A stretch of DNA of 64,000 nt, taken from NCBI GenBank assembly GCA_017458005.1, contig JAFTGH010000016.1, positions 42,121-106,120 of the forward strand. Direction: 5' to 3'. The position numbers and the translations under genes are program-made. The DNA comes from Prevotella sp. (GTDB lineage: Bacteria > Bacteroidota > Bacteroidia > Bacteroidales > Bacteroidaceae). Each line of letters starts with the position of its first letter. Within the stretch, counting starts at the first letter, position 1. This document shows positions 26,758 to 35,764 of the stretch, in pieces. The notes under the pieces were generated by a model that worked only from the letters and a program-made list of their open reading frames with translations, was not told where the DNA came from and searched no databases.

Positions 26758-26808
26758 ATAAAATGCACAAAATCGACTCTTTTGTGCACACTTCTTCCAT
26801 TTTGTGCA
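26740..26808. promoter_or_regulatory. repeated TTTTGTGCA sites around the etfB promoter
   Basis: TTTTGCGCA at 26740-26748, TGCACAAAA (inverted) at 26764-26772, and TTTTGTGCA at 26780-26788 and 26800-26808. The three direct copies start at 26740, 26780 and 26800, multiples of 20 bp, and the second and third copies form a 9-bp perfect inverted repeat. This looks like a regulator-binding array. Confidence 0.5.
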
Positions 26809-26886
26809 ATAATATGAAATGATATTCCCGTTGTTTGTCACATCCCTTTCTTCTTCATCCTATAATAAAGATTGTTAAATGTGGTG

Positions 26887-26903
26887 TACCTATAATATAG
26901 GTA
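26887..26903. promoter_or_regulatory. perfect 17-bp palindrome at the RND efflux promoter
   Basis: TACCTATA-A-TATAGGTA is a perfect palindrome placed where the -33 box would be expected for the -7 element at 26918. This is the position of a repressor or activator operator. No regulator gene lies beside it. Confidence 0.6.
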
Positions 26904-26917
26904 AGCGGGATTTTTCG

Positions 26918-26925
26918 TAACTTTG
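26918..26925 (+). promoter_or_regulatory. -7 element of the RND efflux operon
   Basis: TAACTTTG lies 84 nt before the adaptor gene, with no consensus -33; the palindrome occupies that place. A weak constitutive promoter that needs or is blocked by a regulator fits this. Confidence 0.55.
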
Positions 26926-27008
26926 CAAGCCGAAAACCGAAAGAAGACGTTAAGGTTTTCACGTAGGTAAGAAGTTTATTCGAATAAGTAATTATAATTA
27001 AAATAGGT

Positions 27009-28175
27009 ATGAAAATGAAAAGAATGATGATGTTTGCAGCATTGGCTGCAACGCTTGTTTCTTGTGGTGGTGGCGGTGGTCGCCCCAATTTTGGCGATAA
27101 CGAGTATCCTGTGGTAACAGTGGGTACCTCCAGTGCCGACATGCAGACCACCTATCCTGCCACGATCAAAGGTGTTCAAGATGTTGAGATTCGTCCGAAG
27201 GCAACAGGTTTCATCACACAGATTAATGTGAGAGAGGGACAGACTGTTGGCGCAGGACAACTATTGTTTGTATTGGATAACGAGACTTACCAGGCTCAGG
27301 TGCGTCAGGCTCAGGCTGCTGTCAATACCGCACAACAGCAGGTGAATACCGCCCAGTTGACGTATGAGAACTCCAAACAGTTGCACGAGAACAAGGTGAT
27401 AGGTGATTATGAGTTGCAGACCTCCCAGAATACGTATGAGAGCGCCAAGGCTCAACTGGCACAGGCACAGGCTGCCCTTGCCTCTGCCCGTGAGGCTCTG
27501 AGTTTCTGCTATGTGAAGAGTCCTGCCGCTGGTGTGGTAGGTACCCTGCCTTTCAAGAAGGGTGCGCTGGTCAGTGGCTCTAATGTGCTGACAACCGTCT
27601 CGAATATCTCCTCGATGGAGGTGTATTTCTCAGTGACGGAGAAAGACGCGATGAATTTCTCACGCGATGGTGAGGGACTGAATACCCTGCCTCCAGTAAA
27701 ACTGAAACTCGCTGACGGCAGCATCTATGCCCATGAGGGTAAGGTGACGAAGATGAGTGGAGTCATCGATCAGGCTACAGGTACGGTACAGTTGATTGCT
27801 GTGTTCACCAATCCCGAGAAACTGTTGAAGAGTGGTGGCGCTGGTACGATTATCATTCCCCGTGTGGCCTCTTCTGCTATCATCATTCCACAGGCTTGTG
27901 TCATGGAGGTGCAGAACAAGAAGTTTGTCTATACCGTAGGTAAGGATAACAAGGTAAAGTATACGGAGATTAAGGTCGACCCGCAGGACGATGGCAATAA
28001 TTTCATCGTGACGGATGGCTTGAAGGCGGGTGACAAGTACGTGACCAATGGTATCACCAAACTGAACGACGGTATGGAGATAGTGCCCATCACACCAGAG
28101 CGTTACCAACAGAAGATAGACGAGCAGGCAAAAGCGATGTCTGCTGGTGACATCGTGGGAGCGATGAAGAAGTGA
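27009..28175 (+). CDS. RND efflux periplasmic adaptor (lipoprotein)
   Basis: This membrane-fusion protein links an inner-membrane RND pump with an outer-membrane channel. The 388-aa product has a lipobox ending at Cys19 (ATLVSC), then a barrel-sandwich half (VEIRPKATGFITQINVREGQ), a long coiled-coil region rich in Gln/Ala at about 95-165, the second half (AGVVGTLPFKKGALVSG) and C-terminal beta domains. It is followed by the pump gene and the channel gene, so a complete tripartite system is encoded. Substrates are unknown. Confidence 0.93.
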   Translation: MKMKRMMMFAALAATLVSCGGGGGRPNFGDNEYPVVTVGTSSADMQTTYPATIKGVQDVEIRPKATGFITQINVREGQTVGAGQLLFVLDNETYQAQVRQAQAAVNTAQQQVNTAQLTYENSKQLHENKVIGDYELQTSQNTYESAKAQLAQAQAALASAREALSFCYVKSPAAGVVGTLPFKKGALVSGSNVLTTVSNISSMEVYFSVTEKDAMNFSRDGEGLNTLPPVKLKLADGSIYAHEGKVTKMSGVIDQATGTVQLIAVFTNPEKLLKSGGAGTIIIPRVASSAIIIPQACVMEVQNKKFVYTVGKDNKVKYTEIKVDPQDDGNNFIVTDGLKAGDKYVTNGITKLNDGMEIVPITPERYQQKIDEQAKAMSAGDIVGAMKK

Positions 28176-28180
28176 ATGGG

Positions 28181-28213
28181 AGTTAAGAAGTTAAAGAAGT
28201 TAAGTAGTTAAAG
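28181..28213 (+). repeat. AGTTAAAG repeat before the RND pump gene
   Basis: Four 8-9 bp units (AGTTAAGA, AGTTAAAGA, AGTTAAGT, AGTTAAAG) end 3 nt before the pump start codon. Confidence 0.7.
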
Positions 28214-28216
28214 ACA

Positions 28217-31200
28217 ATGACTTTTACAACATTTATCAAACGCCCGGTGTTGTCGACGGTGATATCAATCCTCATCGTCCTGCTGGGTTTTATCGGACTG
28301 GTATCGCTGCCTATTGAGCAGTACCCAGATATTGCACCGCCTACCGTTGTGGTATGGACCAGTTATCCTGGTGCGGATGCAGAAACAGTGAAGAACTCCG
28401 TCATCACCCCCTTGGAGGAGAGTATCAATGGTGTGGAGGGTATGGACTATATCTCCTCATCGGCATCCTCTGGCTCGGCGCAGATCTCTGTGCTGTTCCG
28501 TCAGGGAATGAATGCTGATATGTGTGCCGTCAACGTGCAGAACCGTGTCTCTCAGGCTCAGGCGCTGCTGCCTGCCGAGGTGACCCAGATCGGTGTGACG
28601 GTGATGAAGCGTCAGACCTCACAGGTGCTGATGTACACCCTCACCTCTGACGGTCGTTATGACGACGAGTTCCTGACGAACTACGCCAACATCAATATCG
28701 TGCCAGCCATCAAGCGTATCCAGGGTGTGGGTGACGTGCAGTCACCTGGTCTGAAAACCTACTCAATGCGTATCTGGCTGAATCCTGATGTGATGAAGCA
28801 GCATAACTTGATGCCTTCTGACATCGTTGGTGTGCTTGCCGAGCAAAATATCGAGGCGGCTCCTGGTTCCTTTGGCGAGCAGTCGAATGTCGCCTATGAG
28901 TATGCTATGCGTTATACAGGTCGTCTGAAGACCGCTGAGCAGTTTGGTGAGATTATCATTGCGAATGATACAGAGGGACAGACGCTGAAACTGAAGGACG
29001 TGGCGAAGATCGAGTTGGGTGGACAGCAGTATACCGTATCGATGAAGAACAACAACATCCCTTCTGTGATGGGTATGGTACAGCAGATTGCGGGTTCTAA
29101 CGCCAATGAGATAGCCAAGAACGTGAAGAAAGAGTTGGAGGAGCAGGCGAAGTCGTTTCCTCCAGGCATGAAATATAAGATCAACTACGATGTCACGGAG
29201 TTCCTCTATGCGTCTATTGAGGAGGTGGTGTTCACCTTGGTGTTCACGCTGATCCTCGTGTTCATCGTGATCTATATTTTCCTGCAGGACTGGCGTTCCA
29301 CACTGATCCCATTGATTGCCGTGCCAGTGTCTCTGATTGGTACGTTCTTCTTCCTGTCAGTGTTCGGCTTCTCCATCAACTTGCTGACGCTGTCCGCCTT
29401 GTTGCTTGCCATCGCTATTGTGGTGGATGATGCTATCGTGGTCGTTGAGGCGGTACACGCCAAATTGGACCAGGGCTATAAGAGTGCACTGACAGCAAGT
29501 ATCGATGCGATGAACGAGATTTCGGGTGCTATCATCTCTATTACGCTGGTGATGGCTTCCGTGTTTATCCCTGTTTCCTTTATCGGAGGAACCTCAGGTA
29601 CGTTCTACCGTGAGTTCGGTGTGACGATGGCAGTGTCCATCTTCATCTCCGCTCTGAACGCCCTGACGCTGTCACCTGCCTTGTGTGCTATCTTCCTGAA
29701 ACCGCATGACAAGGAGGGACACGCCCAGAAGATGTCGATGATAGACCGCTTCCACGCCTCTTTCAATACGGCATACGACTCTGTCTTGGGCAAGTACAAG
29801 GGTACCGTGGAGAAACTGGTGCGCAAGCCCGTTGCCATCATGATAACGGTAGTGATTGGCATCGTGGCATTGGTAGGTACGATGCTGACGACAAAGACGG
29901 GTCTGGTTCCAGACGAGGATACGGGTACTATCTTCTGTACCATCTCCATGCCTCCTGCAACCTCTGTCGCTCATACACGACAGATTATCAATCAGGTGGA
30001 CTCTATCCTTGCTGCTGACCCCGCTATCCAGAGCCGTGAGCAGATTCAGGGATATAACTTCATTGCGGGTGCTGGTTCCGACCAGGCTACCTTCATCATC
30101 AAACTGAAGCCGTTTGCAGAGCGTCAGAAGGGCTTCTTCTGGAAACTCAGCGGATTGTGGCAGGGTGACGGTATCTACCGCTTCTTCCTGAATCCCTATG
30201 AGGCAAACGGTGTGCTTGCCCAGATATACCTGAAGACGGCACATATCAAGGATGCGCAAATCCTTGCCTTCGCACCGCCTATGATTCCAGGCTTCTCGGC
30301 AAACTCAGGTGTCTCACTGGTGATGCAGGACCGCACGGGTGGTAGTCTTTCCCGTTTCTTTGAGATAGTGAAGGATTATCTTGCCGAGTTGAACAAACGT
30401 CCGGAGATACAGACGGCACAGACCTCCTACAACCCGAACTATCCGCAGTACATGTTGTATGTGGATGTGGCGAAATGTAAGCAGGCGGGTATCTCACCAT
30501 CTACCGTGTTGTCTACGCTCCAGGGATATTATGGAGGACTCTATGCCTCTAACTTCAACGCCTATGGAAAACTCTACCGTGTCATGGTTCAGGGCTCGCC
30601 GGAGACCCGTATGACCCCAGAGTCGCTGAATAGTATCTATGTACGTACTCCAGGTGGCATGTCTCCCGTGCAGGAGTTCTGTCGTATGGAGCGTGTCTAT
30701 GGACCGTCTAACATCAACCGTTTCAACCTGTTTACATCTATCAATGTGACGGCAACAGTGGCTGACGGTTATTCAACGGGTGAGGCGATCAAGGCAGTAC
30801 AGGAGGTTGCCGCAGATATGTTGCCACAGGGATATACTTACGACTACTCTGGTTTGACACGTGAGGAGGCAAAGGCATCGAACACTACCGCAGTGATCTT
30901 CCTGCTGTGTATCGTGTTCATCTACCTCATCCTGTCCGCACAGTATGAGTCGTACATCCTGCCTCTTGCCGTTATTCTCTCCGTACCGTTCGGACTGGCT
31001 GGCTGTTTCCTGTTCACGATGATGTTCGGACACTCCAACGATATCTATATGCAGATATCCTTGATTATGTTGATTGGTCTGTTGGCGAAGAACGCCATCC
31101 TGATTGTGCAGTTCGCCTTGGAGCGTCGCCAGACGGGTATGGCAATCTCGTGGTCGGCAATATTGGGTGCCGCAGCCCGTCTGCGTCCTATCCTGATGAC

Positions 31201-31474
31201 CTCACTTGCCATGGTGATCGGTCTGTTGCCTATGATGTTCGCATCGGGTGTGGGAAAGAATGGTAACCAGACACTGGGTGCCGCAGCCGTCGGTGGTATG
31301 TTGATTGGTACCATCTGTCAGGTATTGGTGGTTCCCGCCTTGTTTGTCATCTTCCAGAGTTTACAGGAGAAGATCAGTCCGATGAAGTTCGAGGGTGAGG
31401 ATGAGAATCCTGACGTCGCCACTGAGATCGCTCAGTATGCCCATCGTCCAGTAGACTACAAATTAGAGGAGTAA
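28217..31474 (+). CDS. RND multidrug efflux pump, HAE1 family
   Basis: This 1085-aa inner-membrane transporter exports hydrophobic compounds with proton exchange. Twelve transmembrane segments are arranged in two repeats (first helix VISILIVLLGFIGLVSL) with two large periplasmic loops. The proton-relay pair is Asp404-Asp405 in the IVVDDAIVVVEA motif. The N-terminal FIKRPVLSTVISI and the substrate-loop G-rich segments are typical of the AcrB type. It lies between adaptor and channel genes and is 4 nt from the latter. Confidence 0.96.
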   Translation: MTFTTFIKRPVLSTVISILIVLLGFIGLVSLPIEQYPDIAPPTVVVWTSYPGADAETVKNSVITPLEESINGVEGMDYISSSASSGSAQISVLFRQGMNADMCAVNVQNRVSQAQALLPAEVTQIGVTVMKRQTSQVLMYTLTSDGRYDDEFLTNYANINIVPAIKRIQGVGDVQSPGLKTYSMRIWLNPDVMKQHNLMPSDIVGVLAEQNIEAAPGSFGEQSNVAYEYAMRYTGRLKTAEQFGEIIIANDTEGQTLKLKDVAKIELGGQQYTVSMKNNNIPSVMGMVQQIAGSNANEIAKNVKKELEEQAKSFPPGMKYKINYDVTEFLYASIEEVVFTLVFTLILVFIVIYIFLQDWRSTLIPLIAVPVSLIGTFFFLSVFGFSINLLTLSALLLAIAIVVDDAIVVVEAVHAKLDQGYKSALTASIDAMNEISGAIISITLVMASVFIPVSFIGGTSGTFYREFGVTMAVSIFISALNALTLSPALCAIFLKPHDKEGHAQKMSMIDRFHASFNTAYDSVLGKYKGTVEKLVRKPVAIMITVVIGIVALVGTMLTTKTGLVPDEDTGTIFCTISMPPATSVAHTRQIINQVDSILAADPAIQSREQIQGYNFIAGAGSDQATFIIKLKPFAERQKGFFWKLSGLWQGDGIYRFFLNPYEANGVLAQIYLKTAHIKDAQILAFAPPMIPGFSANSGVSLVMQDRTGGSLSRFFEIVKDYLAELNKRPEIQTAQTSYNPNYPQYMLYVDVAKCKQAGISPSTVLSTLQGYYGGLYASNFNAYGKLYRVMVQGSPETRMTPESLNSIYVRTPGGMSPVQEFCRMERVYGPSNINRFNLFTSINVTATVADGYSTGEAIKAVQEVAADMLPQGYTYDYSGLTREEAKASNTTAVIFLLCIVFIYLILSAQYESYILPLAVILSVPFGLAGCFLFTMMFGHSNDIYMQISLIMLIGLLAKNAILIVQFALERRQTGMAISWSAILGAAARLRPILMTSLAMVIGLLPMMFASGVGKNGNQTLGAAAVGGMLIGTICQVLVVPALFVIFQSLQEKISPMKFEGEDENPDVATEIAQYAHRPVDYKLEE

Positions 31475-31478
31475 GATT

Positions 31479-32867
31479 ATGAAGAAACTAATGATATTCG
31501 CAGCCGTCTCGCTGCTCATGAGCAGTTGCGGCTTATATAATAAGTACGAGCGTCCTGACGTGGATACCAAGGGACTGATTCGTGACACCATCTCGGATGT
31601 TGACACGCTTGCCGTGCAGGATACCGCCTCTTTCGGTAACCTGCCTTGGCGCAGTGTGTTCACCGATGCACAGTTGAGGGCTCTCATAGAACAGGGATTG
31701 GAGAAGAATGCCAACCTGCAGAATGCGGCACTCACCGTGCAGATGTATGAGACGATGCTGAAAGCAGCGAAACTGGCTTTCCTGCCTGCAGTCTCTTTAG
31801 GTGGTACCACACCTATGGGAACCATCAGTACCTTGTATACCGATCCCTCAGTGACGACGAAGGCTTACTCGATTCCTGTAGCGGCAAGTTGGACGTTAGA
31901 CCTCTTTGGCAACATCTTGTCGCAGAAGCGTTCCACGCAGATGAAACTGCTGGGCATGAAAGACTACCAGATGGCTGTCCGTGCCCAGGTGATTGGTGGT
32001 ATTGCCAATGCCTACTATACGTTGCTGATGCTGGACGAGCAACTCCGTATCGTGACGGAGATGTCTGGCATGGCGAAAGAGACTTGGGAAATGATGCAGT
32101 TGCAGTATAAACTGGGACGTATGCGTTCTACCAGTGTGCAGAGTGCGGAGGCAGCCTATCTGTCAACACTGACACAGGCGAACGACTTCAAGCGTCAGAT
32201 TCGTGCGACGGAGAATGCCCTCTCCCTGCTGATTGGACAGGCAGGACAGCAGATTCCCCGCTCGACACTCGCAGAGCAGTCGCTGCCCTCTGAGTTCAGT
32301 ACGGGTGTGGGTGTCGCTTTGTTGAAGAACCGTCCTGACGTGCATAATGCGGAGATGACACTGGCATCCTGCTTCCATGACGTGCAGACGGCTCGCTCAC
32401 AGTTCTATCCCAATATCTCGATAGGTGCTTCTGCCGCTTTCACCAACAGCAATGGTGCCTTTAATCCAGGTAAATGGTTGACGACACTGTTCGGCTCCCT
32501 GACACAGCCCATCTTCGCCCGTGGCGCTTTGATTGCCAATCTGAAGGTGAGCCAGTTACAGTATGAGCAGGCATTCAACACATGGCAGAATGCGATCCTC
32601 TCGGCTGGTAACGAGGTGTCTAACGCCCTTGTCAATTACAACAGTTACGATGCCAATAGTAAGATAGAGGCACAGCGTATCGAGGTGTTGACGAAGAATG
32701 TGGAGGACACGAAGGCTCTTTATAAGAGTAGTGGAGCCTCTTATCTGGAGGTGCTGACAGCACAGACCCAGTTGCTCAGTGCTCAGTTGCAGATGGTGAC
32801 AGACGACTTCTATAAGATGCAGGCTGTCGTGTCACTGTATACGGCACTTGGCGGTGGCGGGAAGTAA
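31479..32867 (+). CDS. outer membrane efflux channel (TolC/OprM type, lipoprotein)
   Basis: The 462-aa protein has a lipobox (LLMSSCGLY) and two outer-membrane-efflux repeats with long helices (ALIEQGLEKNANLQNAALTV, and VGVALLKNRPDVHNAEMTLA with its typical RPDV motif). It forms the outer-membrane exit duct for the pump encoded just upstream. A short repeat-filled gap separates it from lpxA. Confidence 0.94.
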   Translation: MKKLMIFAAVSLLMSSCGLYNKYERPDVDTKGLIRDTISDVDTLAVQDTASFGNLPWRSVFTDAQLRALIEQGLEKNANLQNAALTVQMYETMLKAAKLAFLPAVSLGGTTPMGTISTLYTDPSVTTKAYSIPVAASWTLDLFGNILSQKRSTQMKLLGMKDYQMAVRAQVIGGIANAYYTLLMLDEQLRIVTEMSGMAKETWEMMQLQYKLGRMRSTSVQSAEAAYLSTLTQANDFKRQIRATENALSLLIGQAGQQIPRSTLAEQSLPSEFSTGVGVALLKNRPDVHNAEMTLASCFHDVQTARSQFYPNISIGASAAFTNSNGAFNPGKWLTTLFGSLTQPIFARGALIANLKVSQLQYEQAFNTWQNAILSAGNEVSNALVNYNSYDANSKIEAQRIEVLTKNVEDTKALYKSSGASYLEVLTAQTQLLSAQLQMVTDDFYKMQAVVSLYTALGGGGK

Positions 32868-32870
32868 AGT

Positions 32871-32898
32871 TTTATAGTTTATTGTTTAGAGTTTAGAG
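32871..32898 (+). repeat. four 7-bp units (TTTAGAG type) before lpxA
   Basis: TTTATAG, TTTATTG, TTTAGAG and TTTAGAG are strictly in a 7-bp period and end 2 nt before ATG 32901. Confidence 0.8.
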
Positions 32899-32900
32899 TT

Positions 32901-33680
32901 ATGGCAAGTGAAATAAGTCCTAAAGCCGAGATCGATCCCAGAGCGAAAATCGGCGATAACTGTAAGATATTCCCCTTCGTCTATATCGAGGGTGATGTGG
33001 AGATAGGTGACGGATGTATTATCTTCCCCTTTGTCAGTATTTGTAATGGTACCCGCATGGGTAAGAATAATAAGGTGCACCAGGGTACTGTGATAGGTGC
33101 GCTGCCACAGGACTTTGAGTTCCGTGGCGAGAAGACTGAGTGTATCGTGGGTGACAATAATATCTTCCGAGAGAATGTCGTCGTCAACCGTGCTACCCAT
33201 CAGGGCGGTCAGACCGTTATCGGCAATGATAATGTGCTGATGGAGGGTGCCCATATCTCACATGACACGAAGGTAGGCAACCGTTGCGTATTCGGCTATG
33301 GTACGAAGATTGCTGGTGATTGCGAGATAGAGGATGGTGTTATCTATTCATCCAGTGTGATTGAGAATGCCAAGACCCGTGTGGGACGTGGCTCTATGAT
33401 ACAGGCTGGTACGACGTTCTCCAAGGACGTGCCGCCTTTCATCATCTGTACCAAGCATGTGGAATATGGTGGTGTGAATATGCAGGTGGCTCGTCAGCAT
33501 GGTGTTGACGAGAAGACTTTGAAGCATATCGCCAATGCCTACCGTCTGCTGTTCCATGGTAAGACCTCTACGTTCGACGCTGTCAACCAGATAGAGGAAC
33601 AGGTGCCTGACGGTCCGTTTATCCGTCACATCATCGAGTTTATCCGTGCCTCGCAGATAGGTATTATCACGAAGATGTAA
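32901..33680 (+). CDS. lpxA: acyl-ACP:UDP-N-acetylglucosamine acyltransferase
   Basis: This enzyme carries out the first step of lipid A synthesis. The 259-aa protein shows the left-handed beta-helix hexapeptide pattern throughout its first 190 residues (ISPKAEIDPRAKIGDNCKI, VNRATHQGGQTVIGNDN), with the catalytic His in AHISHDTKVGN. A helical C-terminal domain follows. It is the last gene after the RND operon, possibly co-transcribed, and it converges with the radical SAM gene 3 nt away. Confidence 0.95.
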   Translation: MASEISPKAEIDPRAKIGDNCKIFPFVYIEGDVEIGDGCIIFPFVSICNGTRMGKNNKVHQGTVIGALPQDFEFRGEKTECIVGDNNIFRENVVVNRATHQGGQTVIGNDNVLMEGAHISHDTKVGNRCVFGYGTKIAGDCEIEDGVIYSSSVIENAKTRVGRGSMIQAGTTFSKDVPPFIICTKHVEYGGVNMQVARQHGVDEKTLKHIANAYRLLFHGKTSTFDAVNQIEEQVPDGPFIRHIIEFIRASQIGIITKM

Positions 33681-33683
33681 GGA

Positions 33684-34460
33684 TTAGTAACTGGCGGAGC
33701 AGGGGATTCCTGCTGCTATCACACGGTCGCGAATAACATCCAGTTGTTCGCGACTTGCTTTTTCCAGTCCTTGGGCTGGTGTCTCACGGTCGATGGTATA
33801 GACCATCACCTGTTGGGGCTTGATCTGTCTCACCACTTCCAACCAAGGAGCCACGTATTCCTCTCCGGTATTGTCGACGCTCTCCCCATTGCAGTTGCCA
33901 CGCATGAACATCGTCTGGATGATGATATGTCCATGGAACGCTTTCATGCGCTCGATAATCTGGTTGACATCATAAGTGCCATTGGGGTGGTCGACCTTAT
34001 TAATATATAGGGGATCAACAGTATCGAGTTTCAGGATATTGTCATCTACCTTCATCAAGGCATCATGTACTTGCTTACGATGTATCATGGTAGCGTTGCT
34101 CAGCACACACACCTTTGCCTTCGGACAGTATTGGTCACGCAGGGAGATGGTGTCGTCGATGATCTCTGCGAAGTGGGGATGACAGGTAGGCTCTCCATTA
34201 CCTGCAAAGGTCAGCACATCAGGTAGTTGCCCCTCGTCCCTCATCTCTTGTAGTTTCTTCTCCAGGGCTTGCGCCACTTCCTCTCTGGTAGGCAAAGGAA
34301 GTGAAGGACGGTGGTCCTCGTTGAAGCCGCATTCACAGTAGATGCAGTCAAACGAGCATACCTTGCCGTCGGCAGGCAGCAGGTTGATACCTAACGAGAT
34401 GCCCAGTCTGCGACTATGCACTGGACCGAATATTGGGGATGGATAAATAACTGTACTCAT
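33684..34460 (-). CDS. radical SAM protein (COG0731-like)
   Basis: The 258-aa protein has the radical SAM cluster motif CSFDCIYCECG near residue 35, with a GNGEPTCHPHF segment downstream typical of the family. The overall pattern recalls the COG0731 group related to wyosine-synthesis enzymes, but the substrate in bacteria is unknown. The start at ATG 34460 (MSTVIYPSP) is preferred over 34487. A -7 candidate, TAATTTTG, lies at 34492-34485 on the minus strand. Confidence 0.85.
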   Translation of the reverse strand: MSTVIYPSPIFGPVHSRRLGISLGINLLPADGKVCSFDCIYCECGFNEDHRPSLPLPTREEVAQALEKKLQEMRDEGQLPDVLTFAGNGEPTCHPHFAEIIDDTISLRDQYCPKAKVCVLSNATMIHRKQVHDALMKVDDNILKLDTVDPLYINKVDHPNGTYDVNQIIERMKAFHGHIIIQTMFMRGNCNGESVDNTGEEYVAPWLEVVRQIKPQQVMVYTIDRETPAQGLEKASREQLDVIRDRVIAAGIPCSASY

Positions 34461-34512
34461 AAGCAAAGTATTTCTTTTCGACTGCAAAATTAGTAAATAA
34501 AACGAAAATTGT

Positions 34513-34543
34513 TTTGCATTTAGACCGATTTGTTGTATTTTTG
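34513..34543 (+). promoter_or_regulatory. promoter of the ftsX operon
   Basis: TTTG (34513-34516), a 19-nt spacer and TATTTTTG (34536-34543) match the consensus exactly. A perfect palindrome CACCTAA-A-TTAGGTG (34544-34558) directly follows and would cover the transcription start. Confidence 0.85.
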
Positions 34544-34577
34544 CACCTAAATTAGGTGTAATACGTCTAAAAAAGAA

Positions 34578-35456
34578 ATGGGAAGAAAGAAAAAAGGCAC
34601 CCGCAACCGTCGTGGAATGCAGGCTGTTACGTTGTGTATTAGTACCACGATGGTGCTGATTTTATTGGGAATGGTGGTGTTTTCTGTCCTGTTGGCTCGT
34701 AACCTGTCGAACCACATGAAGGAGAACCTGACTGTTACGGTGATGTTAAAGGATTATGTGACTGTGAACCAAGGGCATCGTCTTTGTCGAGACCTGTATC
34801 ACCGTCCCTATTCTCGTAACATAGATTATATCAGTAAGGAGCAGGCTCAGAAGGAGCAGAGTAAGGAGTTGGGCAGCGACCCGTCGGAATTCCTGGGCTT
34901 TAACCCCTTCTCCGCTACCCTTGAGATACAGTTGAAGTCGGAGTATGCCAACCGTGACTCTCTGAAGTGGATTGTCAAGGAGATACGGAAGGATGCCCGT
35001 GTCAGTGACATCGCCTATATGGAGGATCTGGTCGATCAGGTGAACTATAACCTGAGTCGTATCAGTATGATTCTCTTGGTGCTTGCCGTCCTGTTGACTT
35101 TTGTGTCGTTCTCGCTGATCAGTAATACGGTGCGGCTCAGTGTCTATGCCCGTCGTTTCATCATCCACACCATGAAACTGGTAGGAGCCTCTTGGGGCTT
35201 CATCCGTCGTCCTTTCATCAAGAATGCCGTTATCATAGGAGTGATAGCCGCTATTTTGGCGAATATCGTGTTGGGAGGCTGTTTCTATGGCTTGTATCTG
35301 ATGCAACCGGGAATCCTGACTATCGTGCAGTGGGAGGAACTTGCCATCACGGGAGGTGCTGTATTCCTGTTTGGACTGCTGATAACATCCCTTTGCGCAT
35401 GGCTCGCCGTCAATAAGTTCCTGAAGATGACAGCAGGCGAACTTTATAAAATTTAA
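34578..35456 (+). CDS. ftsX: cell division protein FtsX
   Basis: FtsX is the membrane half of the FtsEX complex that activates peptidoglycan hydrolases at the septum. The 292-aa product has an N-terminal helix after a basic start (MGRKKKGTRNRRG), an extracytoplasmic domain at about 50-165, and three further helices at about 168-190, 215-240 and 255-280. ftsE is not adjacent. It is the first gene of a conserved run with DUF3098, uppP, truB, queA and folK. Confidence 0.9.
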   Translation: MGRKKKGTRNRRGMQAVTLCISTTMVLILLGMVVFSVLLARNLSNHMKENLTVTVMLKDYVTVNQGHRLCRDLYHRPYSRNIDYISKEQAQKEQSKELGSDPSEFLGFNPFSATLEIQLKSEYANRDSLKWIVKEIRKDARVSDIAYMEDLVDQVNYNLSRISMILLVLAVLLTFVSFSLISNTVRLSVYARRFIIHTMKLVGASWGFIRRPFIKNAVIIGVIAAILANIVLGGCFYGLYLMQPGILTIVQWEELAITGGAVFLFGLLITSLCAWLAVNKFLKMTAGELYKI

Positions 35457-35505
35457 TTCTCGTAATATCGTTATCTCGTCATTATCGCAATACCAAAAAA
35501 GAAAT

Positions 35506-35751
35506 ATGGATAGAAAGAATTTAGCGTTTGACCGTGTCAACTATATCCTGCTGGTGGTAGGAATGGTTATTGTTGTCATTGGTTTTATCCTCATGAGTGG
35601 AGCAGGTTCTACGGAGAGTGCCTATAATCCCGATATTTTCAGTGCCCGCCGTATCAAGGTGGCTCCAGTAGTTTGCCTGATTGGTTTCGTGTCAATGATT
35701 TACGCCGTGATGCGCAAGCCGAAGGATAAGGATACACAGTTAGATCAATAA
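35506..35751 (+). CDS. DUF3098 family small membrane protein
   Basis: The 81-aa protein has two transmembrane helices (YILLVVGMVIVVIGFILMSG and VAPVVCLIGFVSMIYAVM) and the conserved YNPDIFSARRIKVAP segment between them, as in DUF3098. The function is unknown. It is nearly always found between ftsX and uppP in Bacteroidota, by my recollection, which suggests a role in the envelope. Confidence 0.88.
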   Translation: MDRKNLAFDRVNYILLVVGMVIVVIGFILMSGAGSTESAYNPDIFSARRIKVAPVVCLIGFVSMIYAVMRKPKDKDTQLDQ

Positions 35752-35764
35752 AGAAGGATAAGAG

